Assembly: GCF_900086715.1 (NCBI RefSeq)
Contig: NZ_FLKH01000012.1
Location: 1,488,001 to 1,552,000, forward strand
Source: Gracilibacillus timonensis
GTDB lineage: Bacteria; Bacillota; Bacilli; Bacillales; Amphibacillaceae
DNA length: 64,000 bases
Direction: 5' to 3'
A model generated the notes under the pieces. That model ran no database searches. It was not told the origin of the DNA and saw nothing but the letters and a program-made list of their open reading frames with translations. This document shows positions 18,389-29,030 of the stretch, in pieces. Within the stretch, counting starts at the first letter, position 1. Every line of letters begins with the position of its first letter. The translations under genes were made by a program, and so were the position numbers.

Positions 18389-19930
18389 GTGACCAAACAA
18401 AATTTTTTAAAGGGAACATTGATTTTAATTACAGCAGGTATGATTACACGATTTCTAGGATTTATCAATCGAATTGTAGTTGCTCGCATAATGGGTGAAG
18501 AAGGAATTGGATTATATAATATGGCCCTCCCCACCTTGTTTTTGATGTATACTATCTCACAAGTTGGTCTACCTATTGCTATCTCTAAGCGGGTCGCTGA
18601 AGCAGAAGCTAAAAATAATCAGCAAAAAATCAAACAAATTCTGCTTATTTCTCTATCGATTACCATATCGCTTAGTGTTGTGTCCTCTGTGATTATGTTT
18701 ATTAGCATCCCGTACATTGCAGAATATCTACTGACAGATAAACGGGTCATACTCCCCATGATGGCTATTATTCCGATGATTCCTATTAGTGCAGTAGGAT
18801 CCGTTATACGTGGATATTTTCAAGGAAGACAGAACATGAAACCGCAAAGCTATGCCCAAGTAATTGAGCAAGTAGTTCGCATTGGCTTTGTGATCTTGCT
18901 TGTGCATTATTTGGTACCTTATGGTGTGGAATATGCCGCTGCAGGAGCAATGGTTTCCGTTATCATTGGTGAAGGCGTTTCGCTCTGGTATATGATTTGG
19001 GTGTTTCAAGCTAAAAAACGAATTAAAATAAGGAAAAATATTTGGCATCATTTAAAAACGGGAAAACAAACGTTATACCAACTGTTTTCAATCGCGATTC
19101 CGAGCACAGCCAGCCGGATGGTGAATTCCATTGCCAATTTTCTTGAACCAATCCTTGTTGCTCAAAGCCTTGCTTTAGCAGGATTTCAAGCTACGGTGGC
19201 TACGAAGCAATATGGTATGCTGACTGGTTATGCGCTGCCACTTTTATTCTTGCCAACCTTTATCACCCATTCGTTGGCAGTAGCGCTTGTTCCTAATTTA
19301 AGTGAGGCAGAGGCCTTGCATCACTCAAAACGGATTCACTATCGAATTCACCAGGCTATTCGTTTGTCGTTTGCTTCAGGAGCCATTGCAACCGTCTTAT
19401 TAACCTTATTTGCTGATACGATTTTGCATTACATGTACGGAACGACCAATGCCAGTATCTTTCTTAAATTAATGGCTCCTTGTTTTCTGTTTATGTATAT
19501 TCAGTTTCCGCTCAATGCCTCCTTACAGGCATTAGATCTGGCCAAGCAAGCCATGTGGAATAATATTATATCTACGATCATTAAATTTGTTGTCTTAATC
19601 GGGTTAACGACTAACCCAGAAATAGGTATTTATGGGGCGGCAATTGCGATGTGTGCTGGTGTTATTATTGGTACCATGCTTCATTTAATAACATTACATC
19701 GAGCGATTCGATTCCATATTCCGGCCATTATGATCGTAAAAATGCTCGCCTTAATTGTGCTGACATTTTGGCTCGGCGAACTATTGGTTCGAATTTTATC
19801 ATTTGATTTAACCAATCTCGCTTCCTTTGCTGCCATACTCTTACTATTATTTGCTTGCTATATTATCTTTCTCTTCTGCTTACAGTTTATTCGTTGGGAC
19901 GAGCTTAAACCATTATGGAAACGGTCATGA
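18389..19930 (+). CDS. spoVB: SpoVB, MOP-family lipid flippase for spore cortex synthesis
   Basis: 513-aa polytopic membrane protein of the MATE/MOP superfamily with about 14 hydrophobic segments, proposed to flip lipid II for cortex peptidoglycan in the mother cell. Diagnostic stretches shared with B. subtilis SpoVB: FLKGTLILITAGMITRFLGF, SAVGSVIRGYFQGRQNM, YAAAGAMVSVI, FLEPILVAQSLALAG. Start is a GTG at 18389 with only a weak AGGCAGGT upstream, so the exact start is less sure than the identity. It is divergent from comN. Confidence 0.95.
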   Translation: MTKQNFLKGTLILITAGMITRFLGFINRIVVARIMGEEGIGLYNMALPTLFLMYTISQVGLPIAISKRVAEAEAKNNQQKIKQILLISLSITISLSVVSSVIMFISIPYIAEYLLTDKRVILPMMAIIPMIPISAVGSVIRGYFQGRQNMKPQSYAQVIEQVVRIGFVILLVHYLVPYGVEYAAAGAMVSVIIGEGVSLWYMIWVFQAKKRIKIRKNIWHHLKTGKQTLYQLFSIAIPSTASRMVNSIANFLEPILVAQSLALAGFQATVATKQYGMLTGYALPLLFLPTFITHSLAVALVPNLSEAEALHHSKRIHYRIHQAIRLSFASGAIATVLLTLFADTILHYMYGTTNASIFLKLMAPCFLFMYIQFPLNASLQALDLAKQAMWNNIISTIIKFVVLIGLTTNPEIGIYGAAIAMCAGVIIGTMLHLITLHRAIRFHIPAIMIVKMLALIVLTFWLGELLVRILSFDLTNLASFAAILLLLFACYIIFLFCLQFIRWDELKPLWKRS

Positions 19931-19964
19931 TCAAAACAGAAGATAGCCTGATTACTATTAATTC

Positions 19965-20645
19965 CTATCTCTCATTCTTGATATCAATATACCACTCATC
20001 GTTCACATCAATGGAACAAAATGATATGTTCTCTATCGATCGATAGTTTTGCTCTTGCAATTGTTCAAGAAGCCATGCCTCATTTTTTCCTAATTGCTTC
20101 AAGGCATCGGGCTGGATTCTACCATCAATGATCAACGGTAGGACTAGTCCATCTATTTTCTGACGAATGGGTTCTTGGTCACCTTTCTCAATAATCGATA
20201 GATTGCCGGATGGTTCGAGGATGGCATACGAAACATCCTTGATGCTTTGGGTGCCATTTTCACGCAATTGCTGTAATAAATCATCGAAATTAAAACGATT
20301 TTTCTTCATTTCGTATTCATCGATCTTGCCTTGAGAAATGATAATAGATGGCTTCCCTTCAAACCATTGTCGAAATAAGGGACTTTTCAATGAAATCCAA
20401 GCCGTTAATCGTTGAATAACTAATAATACAGCCATGGGAACCAGGCCATAACCAAAAAACATATCAAGATCATCAATGGTAAGCACCGCCATTTCTGCAA
20501 TCATAATATACACAACAATGTCTAAAATGCTTAATTCACCAACTTCTCGTTTGCCCATTAATCGAAAAATAAGCACCACAATCACATAATAAAAGGCCGT
20601 TCTGGCAATTAACGCCAATATTTCTTCCATTGCCAATAAACTCAC
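19965..20645 (-). CDS. DUF421-family membrane protein (YrbG-like)
   Basis: 226 aa: three N-terminal membrane helices (about residues 8-25, 38-58, 63-83), then the DUF421 cytoplasmic domain with FEGKPSIIISQGKIDEYEMK (about 117-136) and a C-terminal region ending in DVNDEWYIDIKN. The family (YetF/YrbG) is common in spore formers; some members affect spore germination, but the function is unassigned. It is convergent with spoVB, where yrbG lies in B. subtilis. The first codon is GTG directly at the SD; TTG or ATG a few codons later are alternatives. Confidence 0.85.
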   Translation of the reverse strand: MSLLAMEEILALIARTAFYYVIVVLIFRLMGKREVGELSILDIVVYIMIAEMAVLTIDDLDMFFGYGLVPMAVLLVIQRLTAWISLKSPLFRQWFEGKPSIIISQGKIDEYEMKKNRFNFDDLLQQLRENGTQSIKDVSYAILEPSGNLSIIEKGDQEPIRQKIDGLVLPLIIDGRIQPDALKQLGKNEAWLLEQLQEQNYRSIENISFCSIDVNDEWYIDIKNER

Positions 20646-20943
20646 TTCCTTTATTTTTCTTTAACTATAGCTTATCCCGATTGAAAGGCATTATTCTTAG
20701 CTTCATCTAGCTAGAATATTACACTTTTTCACTTCTAAGCAAGACAGGCTCTGCATATAGTTAAAGAAAAGCAATCGTTTGGGTTATTAGTTTGAGATTG
20801 CCAGTGCTGCCTGTTGCTTTTGTCCTGCTATAAACATCTGAACCCTACTCCAAACTTATGTAAATATCAACGATAACTTTGTGGGACAACGGGGTTCTAA
20901 CATCTCACTAACCATAAAATAACTAAAAGATTGGGGTGCTCCT

Positions 20944-21321
20944 ATGCGAATGATAACCGGGGCGATGTATGGTTCTGTTTGTATCTTCACTTTGATGATA
21001 ATCGCTAGCGTCATTTTGTCTTTTTTATTACGATTCACTTCACTAGGTGAATCTACACTTTCGTTAGCTGTATTATTTCTTAGCTTTTTTGCTTTGTTTA
21101 CCGGCGGACTTATTGCGGGGCTGAAATCAAAACAGAAGGGCATTGTTGTCGGACTGATTACTGGATTGTTGTTTAGTTTAATTGTTTGTTCTTATCGTTT
21201 TCTTGGATTGGGTGAAGCGTTCAGTGTAGTGGAAATCGTTCATCATGCTGCCTTTTTATTATTAGCCATGATTGGGGCAGTTATTGGTGTGAATTTGGCA
21301 AAACCAGAGGAAGCAAGTTAA
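20944..21321 (+). CDS. TIGR04086/YrzE-like small membrane protein
   Basis: 125-aa protein made of four hydrophobic helices (about residues 5-28, 38-62, 69-87, 97-117), with glycine-rich turns such as FFALFTGGLIAGLKSKQKG and the end LLLAMIGAVIGVNLAK. Topology and position next to yajC match the YrzE/TIGR04086 family of Bacillaceae. Function unknown. GGGGTG precedes the ATG. Confidence 0.75.
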   Translation: MRMITGAMYGSVCIFTLMIIASVILSFLLRFTSLGESTLSLAVLFLSFFALFTGGLIAGLKSKQKGIVVGLITGLLFSLIVCSYRFLGLGEAFSVVEIVHHAAFLLLAMIGAVIGVNLAKPEEAS

Positions 21322-21430
21322 ATCGCTATTTTTTCGAGCTCCAGCTGGTCCATATGCTATCCATGAAGGCATATAGTATTATTCCATACTTCATGGAAAT
21401 GACGACTGTTTTTCTGTGATTAAAACTTTT

Positions 21431-21889
21431 TTTGGTCGTCATTTTGATTATGACGACCGTTTTTTCGTGATTTGCACTCTTTTTGGCCGTCATTTTCGAG
21501 ATGACGTCCATTTCGACGCTTTTTCCTCAGATTTTGGCCGTCATTTCTGCGATGACGCCCATTTCAGCGCTTTTCCCTCGGATTTTGGCCGTCATTTACG
21601 CGATGACGTCCATTTCGACGCTTTTTCCTCAGATTTTGGCCGTCATTTACGCGATGACGTCCATTTCGACGCTTTTTCCTCAGATTTTGGCCGTCATTTC
21701 TGCGATGACGCCAATTTCAGCGCTTTTCCCTCGGATTTTGGCCGTCATTTTCGTGATGACGTCCATTTCGACGCTTTCCCCTCAGATTTTGGTCGTCATT
21801 TCCGCAATGGCGCCCACTTCAGCGCTTTTCCCTTGGACTTTGACCGTCATTTTGTAGATGACGACCGTTTTTTCCTATTTCGCACTTTC
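21431..21889. repeat. Nine-unit 51-bp tandem hairpin array
   Basis: Nine 51-bp units in exact register start at 21431, 21482, 21533, 21584, 21635, 21686, 21737, 21788 and 21839; a degenerate half-unit precedes them (about 21397-21430). Nearly every unit contains CGTCAT, 7 nt, ATGACG, a 6-bp hairpin stem often extended by GG/CC. Two unit types alternate in part: one continues GTCCATTTCGACGCTTTTTC, the other GCCCATTTCAGCGCTTTTCC. The first and last units are diverged. Two plus-strand frames stay open only because 51 is a multiple of three. No ribosome site. Confidence 0.9.
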
Positions 21890-21929
21890 TTACTGACTCC
21901 ACGGTGAAAATCTTTTTCTGTTAAACTAC

Positions 21930-21972
21930 AAAAATGCCTCGGCATTATCGATTGACATGTCAAGGCATTTTT
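21930..21972 (-). terminator. Terminator after yajC
   Basis: The arms AAAAATGCCT and AGGCATTTTT enclose a loop that itself contains the palindrome TTGACATGTCAA. On the minus strand it ends in TTTTTG. It lies 13 nt past the yajC stop and separates that operon from the hairpin array. Confidence 0.75.
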
Positions 21973-21985
21973 GTTTGTTCCTCTA

Positions 21986-22249
21986 TTAGCTTTGTTCTAC
22001 AACATCACGTACAGCTGAACGATCATATGTAAGCTTCGTTCCATCAGCAGTAACTAGCACTAATTGGTTTTCGTCTAAGGCATGAACAGTTCCATGGAAA
22101 CCACCAATTGTAATGATTTTATCACCTTTTTTAAGTTCTGACTGCATCTGACGCACTTGTTTTTGTTTTTTCTGTTGTGGTCTGATGAGCAAAAAGTAGA
22201 AGATTACAATCATCAATAGTAGTGGTCCCAGTGTTGCAACAAATTCCAT
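21986..22249 (-). CDS. yajC: YajC, Sec translocase accessory subunit
   Basis: 87-aa single-span protein: N-terminal helix TLGPLLLMIVIFYFLLIRPQ, then the family hallmark RPQQKKQKQ and a small soluble domain with GDKIITIGGFHGTV. It associates with SecDF in the membrane. It lies 17 nt after tgt in the queA-tgt-yajC arrangement general in bacteria. GAAAGGGGGGAATC gives the ribosome site. Confidence 0.95.
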   Translation of the reverse strand: MEFVATLGPLLLMIVIFYFLLIRPQQKKQKQVRQMQSELKKGDKIITIGGFHGTVHALDENQLVLVTADGTKLTYDRSAVRDVVEQS

Positions 22250-22266
22250 TCTTGATTCCCCCCTTT

Positions 22267-24452
<2,186 letters not shown>

Positions 24453-24469
24453 GTGCTTTCTCCTTCTGC

Positions 24470-24670
24470 TTATTTGAATCGTTGAACCAAGGCAAGTATA
24501 ATGGTCAAAATAATACTAACGACAATCGATGTCATGATCGGAAAATGAAAGGAGACATTGCCTTTCTTAAAACTGATATCACCTGGCAGTCTTCCAAACA
24601 GGGACCATACCAAGCCAATCACAATAAACGCAATCCCTATGACAATAAAGATTTTTCCGAATCCCGTCAA
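24470..24670 (-). CDS. DUF2905 small membrane protein
   Basis: 66-aa protein with two helices (about residues 5-23 and 46-62) around the family motif [19 protein letters not shown]. It starts with TTG, overlapping the ruvB stop as TTGA, and GGGAGGTG lies 8 nt upstream, so coupling to ruvB translation is likely. Found between ruvB and queA in many Bacillaceae. No known function. Confidence 0.85.
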   Translation of the reverse strand: MTGFGKIFIVIGIAFIVIGLVWSLFGRLPGDISFKKGNVSFHFPIMTSIVVSIILTIILALVQRFK

Positions 24671-25668
24671 GCCTCAGGCACCTCCCGATTAAAATGAGCA
24701 TAAGCCTTAGCCGTTACCAATCTCCCTCTAGGTGTACGTTGAATAAAGCCTTCTTGTAGCAAATATGGTTCATAGACATCCTCAATCGTTTGTGATTCTT
24801 CACCAATCGAAGCGGCAAGCGTATCCAAGCCGACTGGCCCACCACTAAAACCATCCATGATCGATTCAAGCAATTTGTGATCAATATGATCCAAGCCTGC
24901 TTGATCGACCTGCAGCATGTTCAAGGCCTCTTTCGTCGTCTCTAACGAAATACTGTCCTCTCCTTTTACTTGAGAAATATCGCGAACTCTTTTTAACAGA
25001 CGGTTTGCGATACGAGGAGTTCCTCTTGATCGTCTGGCAATTTCCAAAGCGGCCGATTTATCGATTTCTACTTGAAAAATGTCGGCCGTTCGCTCGACAA
25101 TGGCTGATAAATCCACTATTTCATAGAATTCCAGGCGTGAAAGCACCCCAAATCGATCCCGAAGTGGTGCCGATAATAACCCTGCCCTTGTTGTCGCTCC
25201 TACTAAGGTAAACGGCGGCAAGTCAAGTTGAACAGAACGAGCACTTGGCCCCTGACCAATCACAATATCCAGACAAAAGTCCTCCATAGCTGGATAAAGA
25301 ATTTCTTCTACTGCACGTGGCAATCGATGGATCTCATCAATAAACAGAACATCCCCCATTTCTAAAGAGGAAAGAATGGCAGCTAAATCCCCTGAACGCT
25401 CAATTGCCGGTCCAGAAGTCTGCTTAAATTGAACCCCCATTTCATTCGCGATAATCTGCCCCATCGTCGTTTTACCCAATCCTGGCGGTCCATATAACAA
25501 CACATGGTCAAGTGGCTCATTACGCATTTTTGCCGCTTCAATAAAAATAGCCAAGTTTTCCTTCGCCTTATGTTGCCCAATATATTGTTTTAACAGCTGT
25601 GGACGGAGACTGAGCTCTTCTGATACATCTGTTTGTTGCAGCTCACTGGATATAATCCGTTCCTCCAT
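24667..25668 (-). CDS. ruvB: Holliday junction DNA helicase RuvB
   Basis: AAA+ motor that drives branch migration with RuvA. 333 aa: Walker [10 protein letters not shown] (about residues 60-68), Walker [11 protein letters not shown], sensor 1 LVGATTRAG, arginine finger region APLRDRFG, and the C-terminal winged helix with RTPRGR. The frame opens with a TTG at 25674, but AAGGGG sits 7 nt from the ATG at 25668. It follows ruvA by 18 nt. Confidence 0.97.
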   Translation of the reverse strand: MEERIISSELQQTDVSEELSLRPQLLKQYIGQHKAKENLAIFIEAAKMRNEPLDHVLLYGPPGLGKTTMGQIIANEMGVQFKQTSGPAIERSGDLAAILSSLEMGDVLFIDEIHRLPRAVEEILYPAMEDFCLDIVIGQGPSARSVQLDLPPFTLVGATTRAGLLSAPLRDRFGVLSRLEFYEIVDLSAIVERTADIFQVEIDKSAALEIARRSRGTPRIANRLLKRVRDISQVKGEDSISLETTKEALNMLQVDQAGLDHIDHKLLESIMDGFSGGPVGLDTLAASIGEESQTIEDVYEPYLLQEGFIQRTPRGRLVTAKAYAHFNREVPEA

Positions 25669-25686
25669 TGTCAAGCCCCTTTCTCC

Positions 25687-26286
25687 CTATTTCATCAATA
25701 ATGCTAACCCTTTTCTAATATATGTATCGGCCGTTTCTCCTGTTTCTTTCGTTAAAACAGGTTTAACTTGGTTGATTTCTCGCTCGGAGTATCCAAGTGC
25801 TTTCAAGGCCTCCACGGCTTCTTGCATCGCTACACTATGTTTTGTCGTTGTCTTGCTTGTGTTGACATTTTCTTCCATCGTATAAGTGAATGGCAGTTTG
25901 CCTTTCAAGTCAAGGATCATCTGTCGAGCCGTCTTCTTTCCTACCCCAGGGAAACTGGTAAGAAATTTCTCATCCTCTTGTTCTACCGCAATAACAAAGT
26001 CCTGTACGGAGGTAGTGGCCAGTACAGCTAATGCTCCCTTTGGTCCTATACCAGACACATTCAGTATATGAGAAAACAATTGCTTCTCTTCTTGATCTTT
26101 AAAACCATATAAAATTTGTGCATCTTCCCGCACATAGTGATAGGTATAGACTTTCAACTGCTGTCCAAGTTCTGCCTGAAAACGGAAAGGATTTGGGCAA
26201 ATCAATTCATAGCCTACTCCGTTTGTATCTAAGACGATTACTTGCTCCGTTATTTCTGTTACTTCCCCTTTTATATACGCAATCAT
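25687..26286 (-). CDS. ruvA: Holliday junction DNA helicase subunit RuvA
   Basis: DNA-binding partner of RuvB. 199 aa with the N-terminal OB fold (MIAYIKGEVTEITEQ), helix-hairpin-helix motifs ILNVSGIGPKGALAVL and FLTSFPGVGKKTARQMILDL, and the flexible C-terminal RuvB-binding domain ending YIRKGLALLMK. AGGAGATC precedes the ATG. First gene of the ruvAB-queA-tgt-yajC cluster. In B. subtilis bofC lies just upstream; here a VOC gene intervenes. Confidence 0.97.
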   Translation of the reverse strand: MIAYIKGEVTEITEQVIVLDTNGVGYELICPNPFRFQAELGQQLKVYTYHYVREDAQILYGFKDQEEKQLFSHILNVSGIGPKGALAVLATTSVQDFVIAVEQEDEKFLTSFPGVGKKTARQMILDLKGKLPFTYTMEENVNTSKTTTKHSVAMQEAVEALKALGYSEREINQVKPVLTKETGETADTYIRKGLALLMK

Positions 26287-26623
26287 ACCACTGATCTCCT
26301 CTTCATTCCAATTCTTCCTGCATTTCGCTTTCCTAATTCGTAGATTTTCTGCTGATAACGTACCATTTTATCATAACATTAACCTTTGATAGGAGAAAGC
26401 ATTAATGAATGTTGGTCACGACTATCAATCATACGTTCGCATTATCTATCATAGCTTATCTTAGTAAAATTAGCAAGTCGACTTAAGAGAGAATCGTGTC
26501 CTTTGATATCTTGAAAACTAAAAAATGCAGCTGATTTTTTTTCATAAAAAAACAGGCTAGATCCACTGGCCCTTTACCACTTATACAAATGGTGTTAAAT
26601 GACAAAAAAACATCAAGTATACA

Positions 26624-26680
26624 CTGGTATGCTCCCCTAAGATAGACATTAAAACAAACTACTCTAGGGGAGCATACCAG
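26624..26680. repeat. Perfect 16-bp inverted repeat with 25-nt spacer
   Basis: CTGGTATGCTCCCCTA (26624-26639) and its exact complement (26665-26680) flank 25 nt. There is no U-run on either side, so a terminator is unlikely. The form resembles two transposon ends brought together. The rest of the 480-bp gap between ruvA and the VOC gene holds only a decayed trace of the composite-repeat outer end near 26535-26590. Confidence 0.8.
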
Positions 26681-26769
26681 ATGATCCGTACCAGACTGTT
26701 TCCTATCTTTATTACTTGTCCACTTATTGGACCGGGTTCCATTCCATATTGCTTCTTTTCATTCCATAA

Positions 26770-27168
26770 TTATTGTTTCATCCACATCGGTTCTAACATG
26801 TTTCCATCCATATCGGATACTTCTAAACCATACATTTGTTCTTCCGGTATTTCCGTGTCGATATGATAAGCATCGCCTCCGTTTGCTTTCGCTACTCGTC
26901 CAAATTCTTTGACTGCTTCCGCGCTTTCTAGGCTAAAACAGATTAAGGCAGCGTTTTCTTTTTGTGTATCAGCAATCTTCTTATCTCTGAGAAACTGTTG
27001 GTAAAACGAATGTTGTAACAACATAATATAAAAATGGTCGTCCCAAACCATACTGCTTGCATGATCACTGGAGAAGTGATCATTTTTCGTAAATCCTAGT
27101 TTTTCGTAAAAATTAGTGGCCTCAGCAACATTTTTGACTGGAAAGTTAACAAAAATCATTGTACTCAT
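26770..27168 (-). CDS. VOC-family (glyoxalase/dioxygenase superfamily) protein
   Basis: 132-aa protein with the beta-alpha-beta-beta-beta layout of the vicinal oxygen chelate fold: IFVNFPVKNVAEATNFYEKLG (first 25 residues), SMVWDDHFYIMLL, and the second half ending EVSDMDGNMLEPMWM. The final DxxGN...E pattern is typical of the family. Substrate cannot be inferred. AGGAGG lies 7 nt before the ATG. It is an insertion relative to the B. subtilis bofC-ruvA order, so probably a lineage-specific accessory gene. Confidence 0.8.
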   Translation of the reverse strand: MSTMIFVNFPVKNVAEATNFYEKLGFTKNDHFSSDHASSMVWDDHFYIMLLQHSFYQQFLRDKKIADTQKENAALICFSLESAEAVKEFGRVAKANGGDAYHIDTEIPEEQMYGLEVSDMDGNMLEPMWMKQ

Positions 27169-27260
27169 TAAAATGCCTCCTTTTTATTAGTTTACTATAA
27201 ACCAATCATAAAAGCTTCTATTCAATTGCTCATGTAAAGCAATTTGTTAAACAACAAGAA

Positions 27261-27290
27261 AAGGCTGGATATTTGTTAGTACCCAGCCTT
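27261..27290 (-). terminator. Terminator after bofC
   Basis: AAGGCTGG and CCAGCCTT form an 8-bp stem over a 14-nt loop, followed on the minus strand by TTCTTGTTGTTTAAC. It lies 23 nt beyond the bofC stop. Confidence 0.65.
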
Positions 27291-27312
27291 CTTCATGGTT
27301 CCTGTCTAGCTA

Positions 27313-27840
27313 TTAACCTTTGAGTGCATTCGCATCTGAATAAACTCGAAATATCTCTAATGTATCTAAATAATCTGCTTTAGAATTGATTTTAATGCCT
27401 TCTTCCAGTTGTTGATACAATTTCGTCTCCAATTCTTCTGTATCAATTTGGTAAAAAGATTGAACAGCAGCTTCATGTAGAGGAATTCCTTCAAAAATGG
27501 TGAGCTGTCCATTTTTTAGTCCAAAATAACCGTTTGCCTTCAAATAAGGGGAAATATCATCTATTTCTTTTCGGAAACGAATATAACCTTCCGATTGCTC
27601 CATTACTTGCCAAGTTTCATATTCTGCCCAGAAGTCTTCCATGGAAGCGATAGACTTCTGCTTTCTTTCTGTCTCCACTCGCCCGTCCATAAACTGTCTT
27701 TCTAATTCGATCTCCAAGATTAATAGGTCACCTACTGCCTTTGCATTGATCTGATTACTATCTGAGTGATTGGTCGTCAAAAGAAAAGCAAAAACAGTTA
27801 CACCAATCAATCCAATCACTGCTAATCCTATTTTACGCAT
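27313..27840 (-). CDS. bofC: BofC, bypass-of-forespore checkpoint protein
   Basis: Forespore-expressed intermembrane-space protein that restrains SpoIVB signalling to the pro-sigma-K processing complex (SpoIVFA/BofA/SpoIVFB). 175 aa: signal/anchor sequence at residues 5-22 (GLAVIGLIGVTVFAFLL). The conserved BofC core follows: SMEDFWAEYETWQ, EGYIRFRKEIDDISPYLKAN, and AVQSFYQIDTEELE in the C-terminal BofC_C domain. The corresponding segment in B. subtilis BofC is nearly the same. Its functional partners SpoIVFA/FB are encoded at 39-40.7 kb in this window. Confidence 0.9.
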   Translation of the reverse strand: MRKIGLAVIGLIGVTVFAFLLTTNHSDSNQINAKAVGDLLILEIELERQFMDGRVETERKQKSIASMEDFWAEYETWQVMEQSEGYIRFRKEIDDISPYLKANGYFGLKNGQLTIFEGIPLHEAAVQSFYQIDTEELETKLYQQLEEGIKINSKADYLDTLEIFRVYSDANALKG

Positions 27841-28013
27841 CGACCATTACCTCCTATCAGGTTTTCTACTATATAGTTTGCCCAGCTTTTACAAGCTTAA
27901 CCATCCAGGAGATTTTTTCTGATAAGATTCGTTGACATCGATTTTGCAAAGACAGACTACATCATTCACACGTTGCATGTTCCTTGTTTTGAACAACAGT
28001 CGTATTATAAAAC

Positions 28014-28047
28014 AAAAAGACAGCCTCTTTAAAAGAAGCTGCCTGTC
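28014..28047 (-). terminator. Terminator after yebC
   Basis: GACAG and CTGTC with additional inner pairing (AGCxTCTTT/AAAGAxGCT region) are followed on the minus strand by TTTTTGTTTTA. It begins 1 nt after the yebC stop. Confidence 0.7.
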
Positions 28048-28048
28048 G

Positions 28049-28798
28049 TTAAAGTTGTGCCATGATTTCTTCAGCGGCATCCATGTTATGATACACTTCC
28101 TGCACGTCTTCCATCTCTTCCAGCATATTAACTAGTTTAATCATTTGATTGCCTGCTGTCTCGTCGACATTCGATAGTGTCTGTGGAATCATCGTGATTT
28201 CAGCGGTAGCAAAAGAGAAACCACTTTCTTCTAATGAGGTCTTGACTGATTGAAAATCCTCTGGACTAGTGAAGATTTCAAATGCTCCCTCTATAGTTTC
28301 CATTTCTTCCGCTCCAGCCTCAATCGCTTCCAGCATCACGGTATCTTCATCAGCAGCTGTTGAATCCTGTTCGATCACTAAATATCCTTTCCGGTCAAAC
28401 ATGAAGGCGACACAGCCATTTTCCCCAAGGTTACCTCCTGATTTACTAAAAGCATGGCGAACATCGGAAGCTGTTCGGTTTTTGTTGTCTGTTAATACCT
28501 CTACCATCACTGCCGTACCACCAGGACCATAGCCTTCGTATGTCAACTCTTCATAATTAGCACCATCCAGGTCGCCTGTTGCCTTTTTAATAGCACGGTC
28601 AATGTTCTCATTGGGCATATTATCGGATTTTGCCTTATCTACAGCTAAGCGAAGGCTAGGATTCATCTCCACGTCTCCTCCACCTTGTTTGGCAGCCACA
28701 TATATATCTTTCGCGTGTTTCATAAAAATTTTCCCACGTTTAGCGTCCTGTGCATTTTTTCGTCTCTGGATATTCTTCCATTTTGAATGTCCTGCCAT
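28049..28798 (-). CDS. yebC: YebC/PmpR-family protein (YrbC)
   Basis: 249-aa member of the YebC/TACO1 family. It was long annotated as a transcriptional regulator; recent work points to easing ribosome stalling at proline-rich stretches. Family marks: [20 protein letters not shown] at the start, [40 protein letters not shown]. Full length. Lies between bofC and safA as in B. subtilis, although coxA is not seen between yebC and safA here. Confidence 0.95.
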   Translation of the reverse strand: MAGHSKWKNIQRRKNAQDAKRGKIFMKHAKDIYVAAKQGGGDVEMNPSLRLAVDKAKSDNMPNENIDRAIKKATGDLDGANYEELTYEGYGPGGTAVMVEVLTDNKNRTASDVRHAFSKSGGNLGENGCVAFMFDRKGYLVIEQDSTAADEDTVMLEAIEAGAEEMETIEGAFEIFTSPEDFQSVKTSLEESGFSFATAEITMIPQTLSNVDETAGNQMIKLVNMLEEMEDVQEVYHNMDAAEEIMAQL

Positions 28799-28894
28799 CT
28801 AACTCACCCTCCAAATTCGTTTTCCTCATTTTATACTTTATCATAACTCGGATGAATTGAAAATGACATGGCACAATAAGCATTACTTCATCGA

Positions 28895-28985
28895 CTCATT
28901 ACGTTACATCATCCAACTTATCGGTATCGCGTTTCGTTCCAGGTCAACATCATTTCAAGTCCTATTATACCAAGGATTATTTCTT
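28895..28985. repeat. Solitary decayed end of the composite repeat
   Basis: Sequence TTACGTTACATCATCCAACTTATCGG, then GTTTCGTTCCAGGTCAACATC and CCTATTATACCAAGGATTAT, matches one terminus plus outer flank of the composite elements. No second terminus is visible within 700 bp. It occupies part of the yebC-safA gap. Confidence 0.55.
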
Positions 28986-28992
28986 TACATAC

Positions 28993-29022
28993 AAAAAAAG
29001 ACGATCCAGAAAAGAATCGTCA
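28993..29022 (-). terminator. Terminator after safA
   Basis: GACGAT and ATCGTC pair over a 10-nt loop and are followed by seven U on the minus strand. It lies 9 nt after the safA stop. Confidence 0.8.
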
Positions 29023-29030
29023 TCTAATGA

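Noticed and set aside
21431-21889. CRISPR array
   Set aside because: Units are contiguous 51-mers without unique spacers, and no cas gene is present.
21416-21907. 163-aa plus-strand frame FGRHF repeat protein, and an overlapping 124-aa frame
   Set aside because: Both stay open because the tandem unit is 51 bp. There is no ribosome site, composition is dictated by the hairpin repeat, and two frames are open at once.
27889-28080. 63-aa minus-strand frame
   Set aside because: Overlaps the yebC end in another frame and runs through its terminator hairpin.
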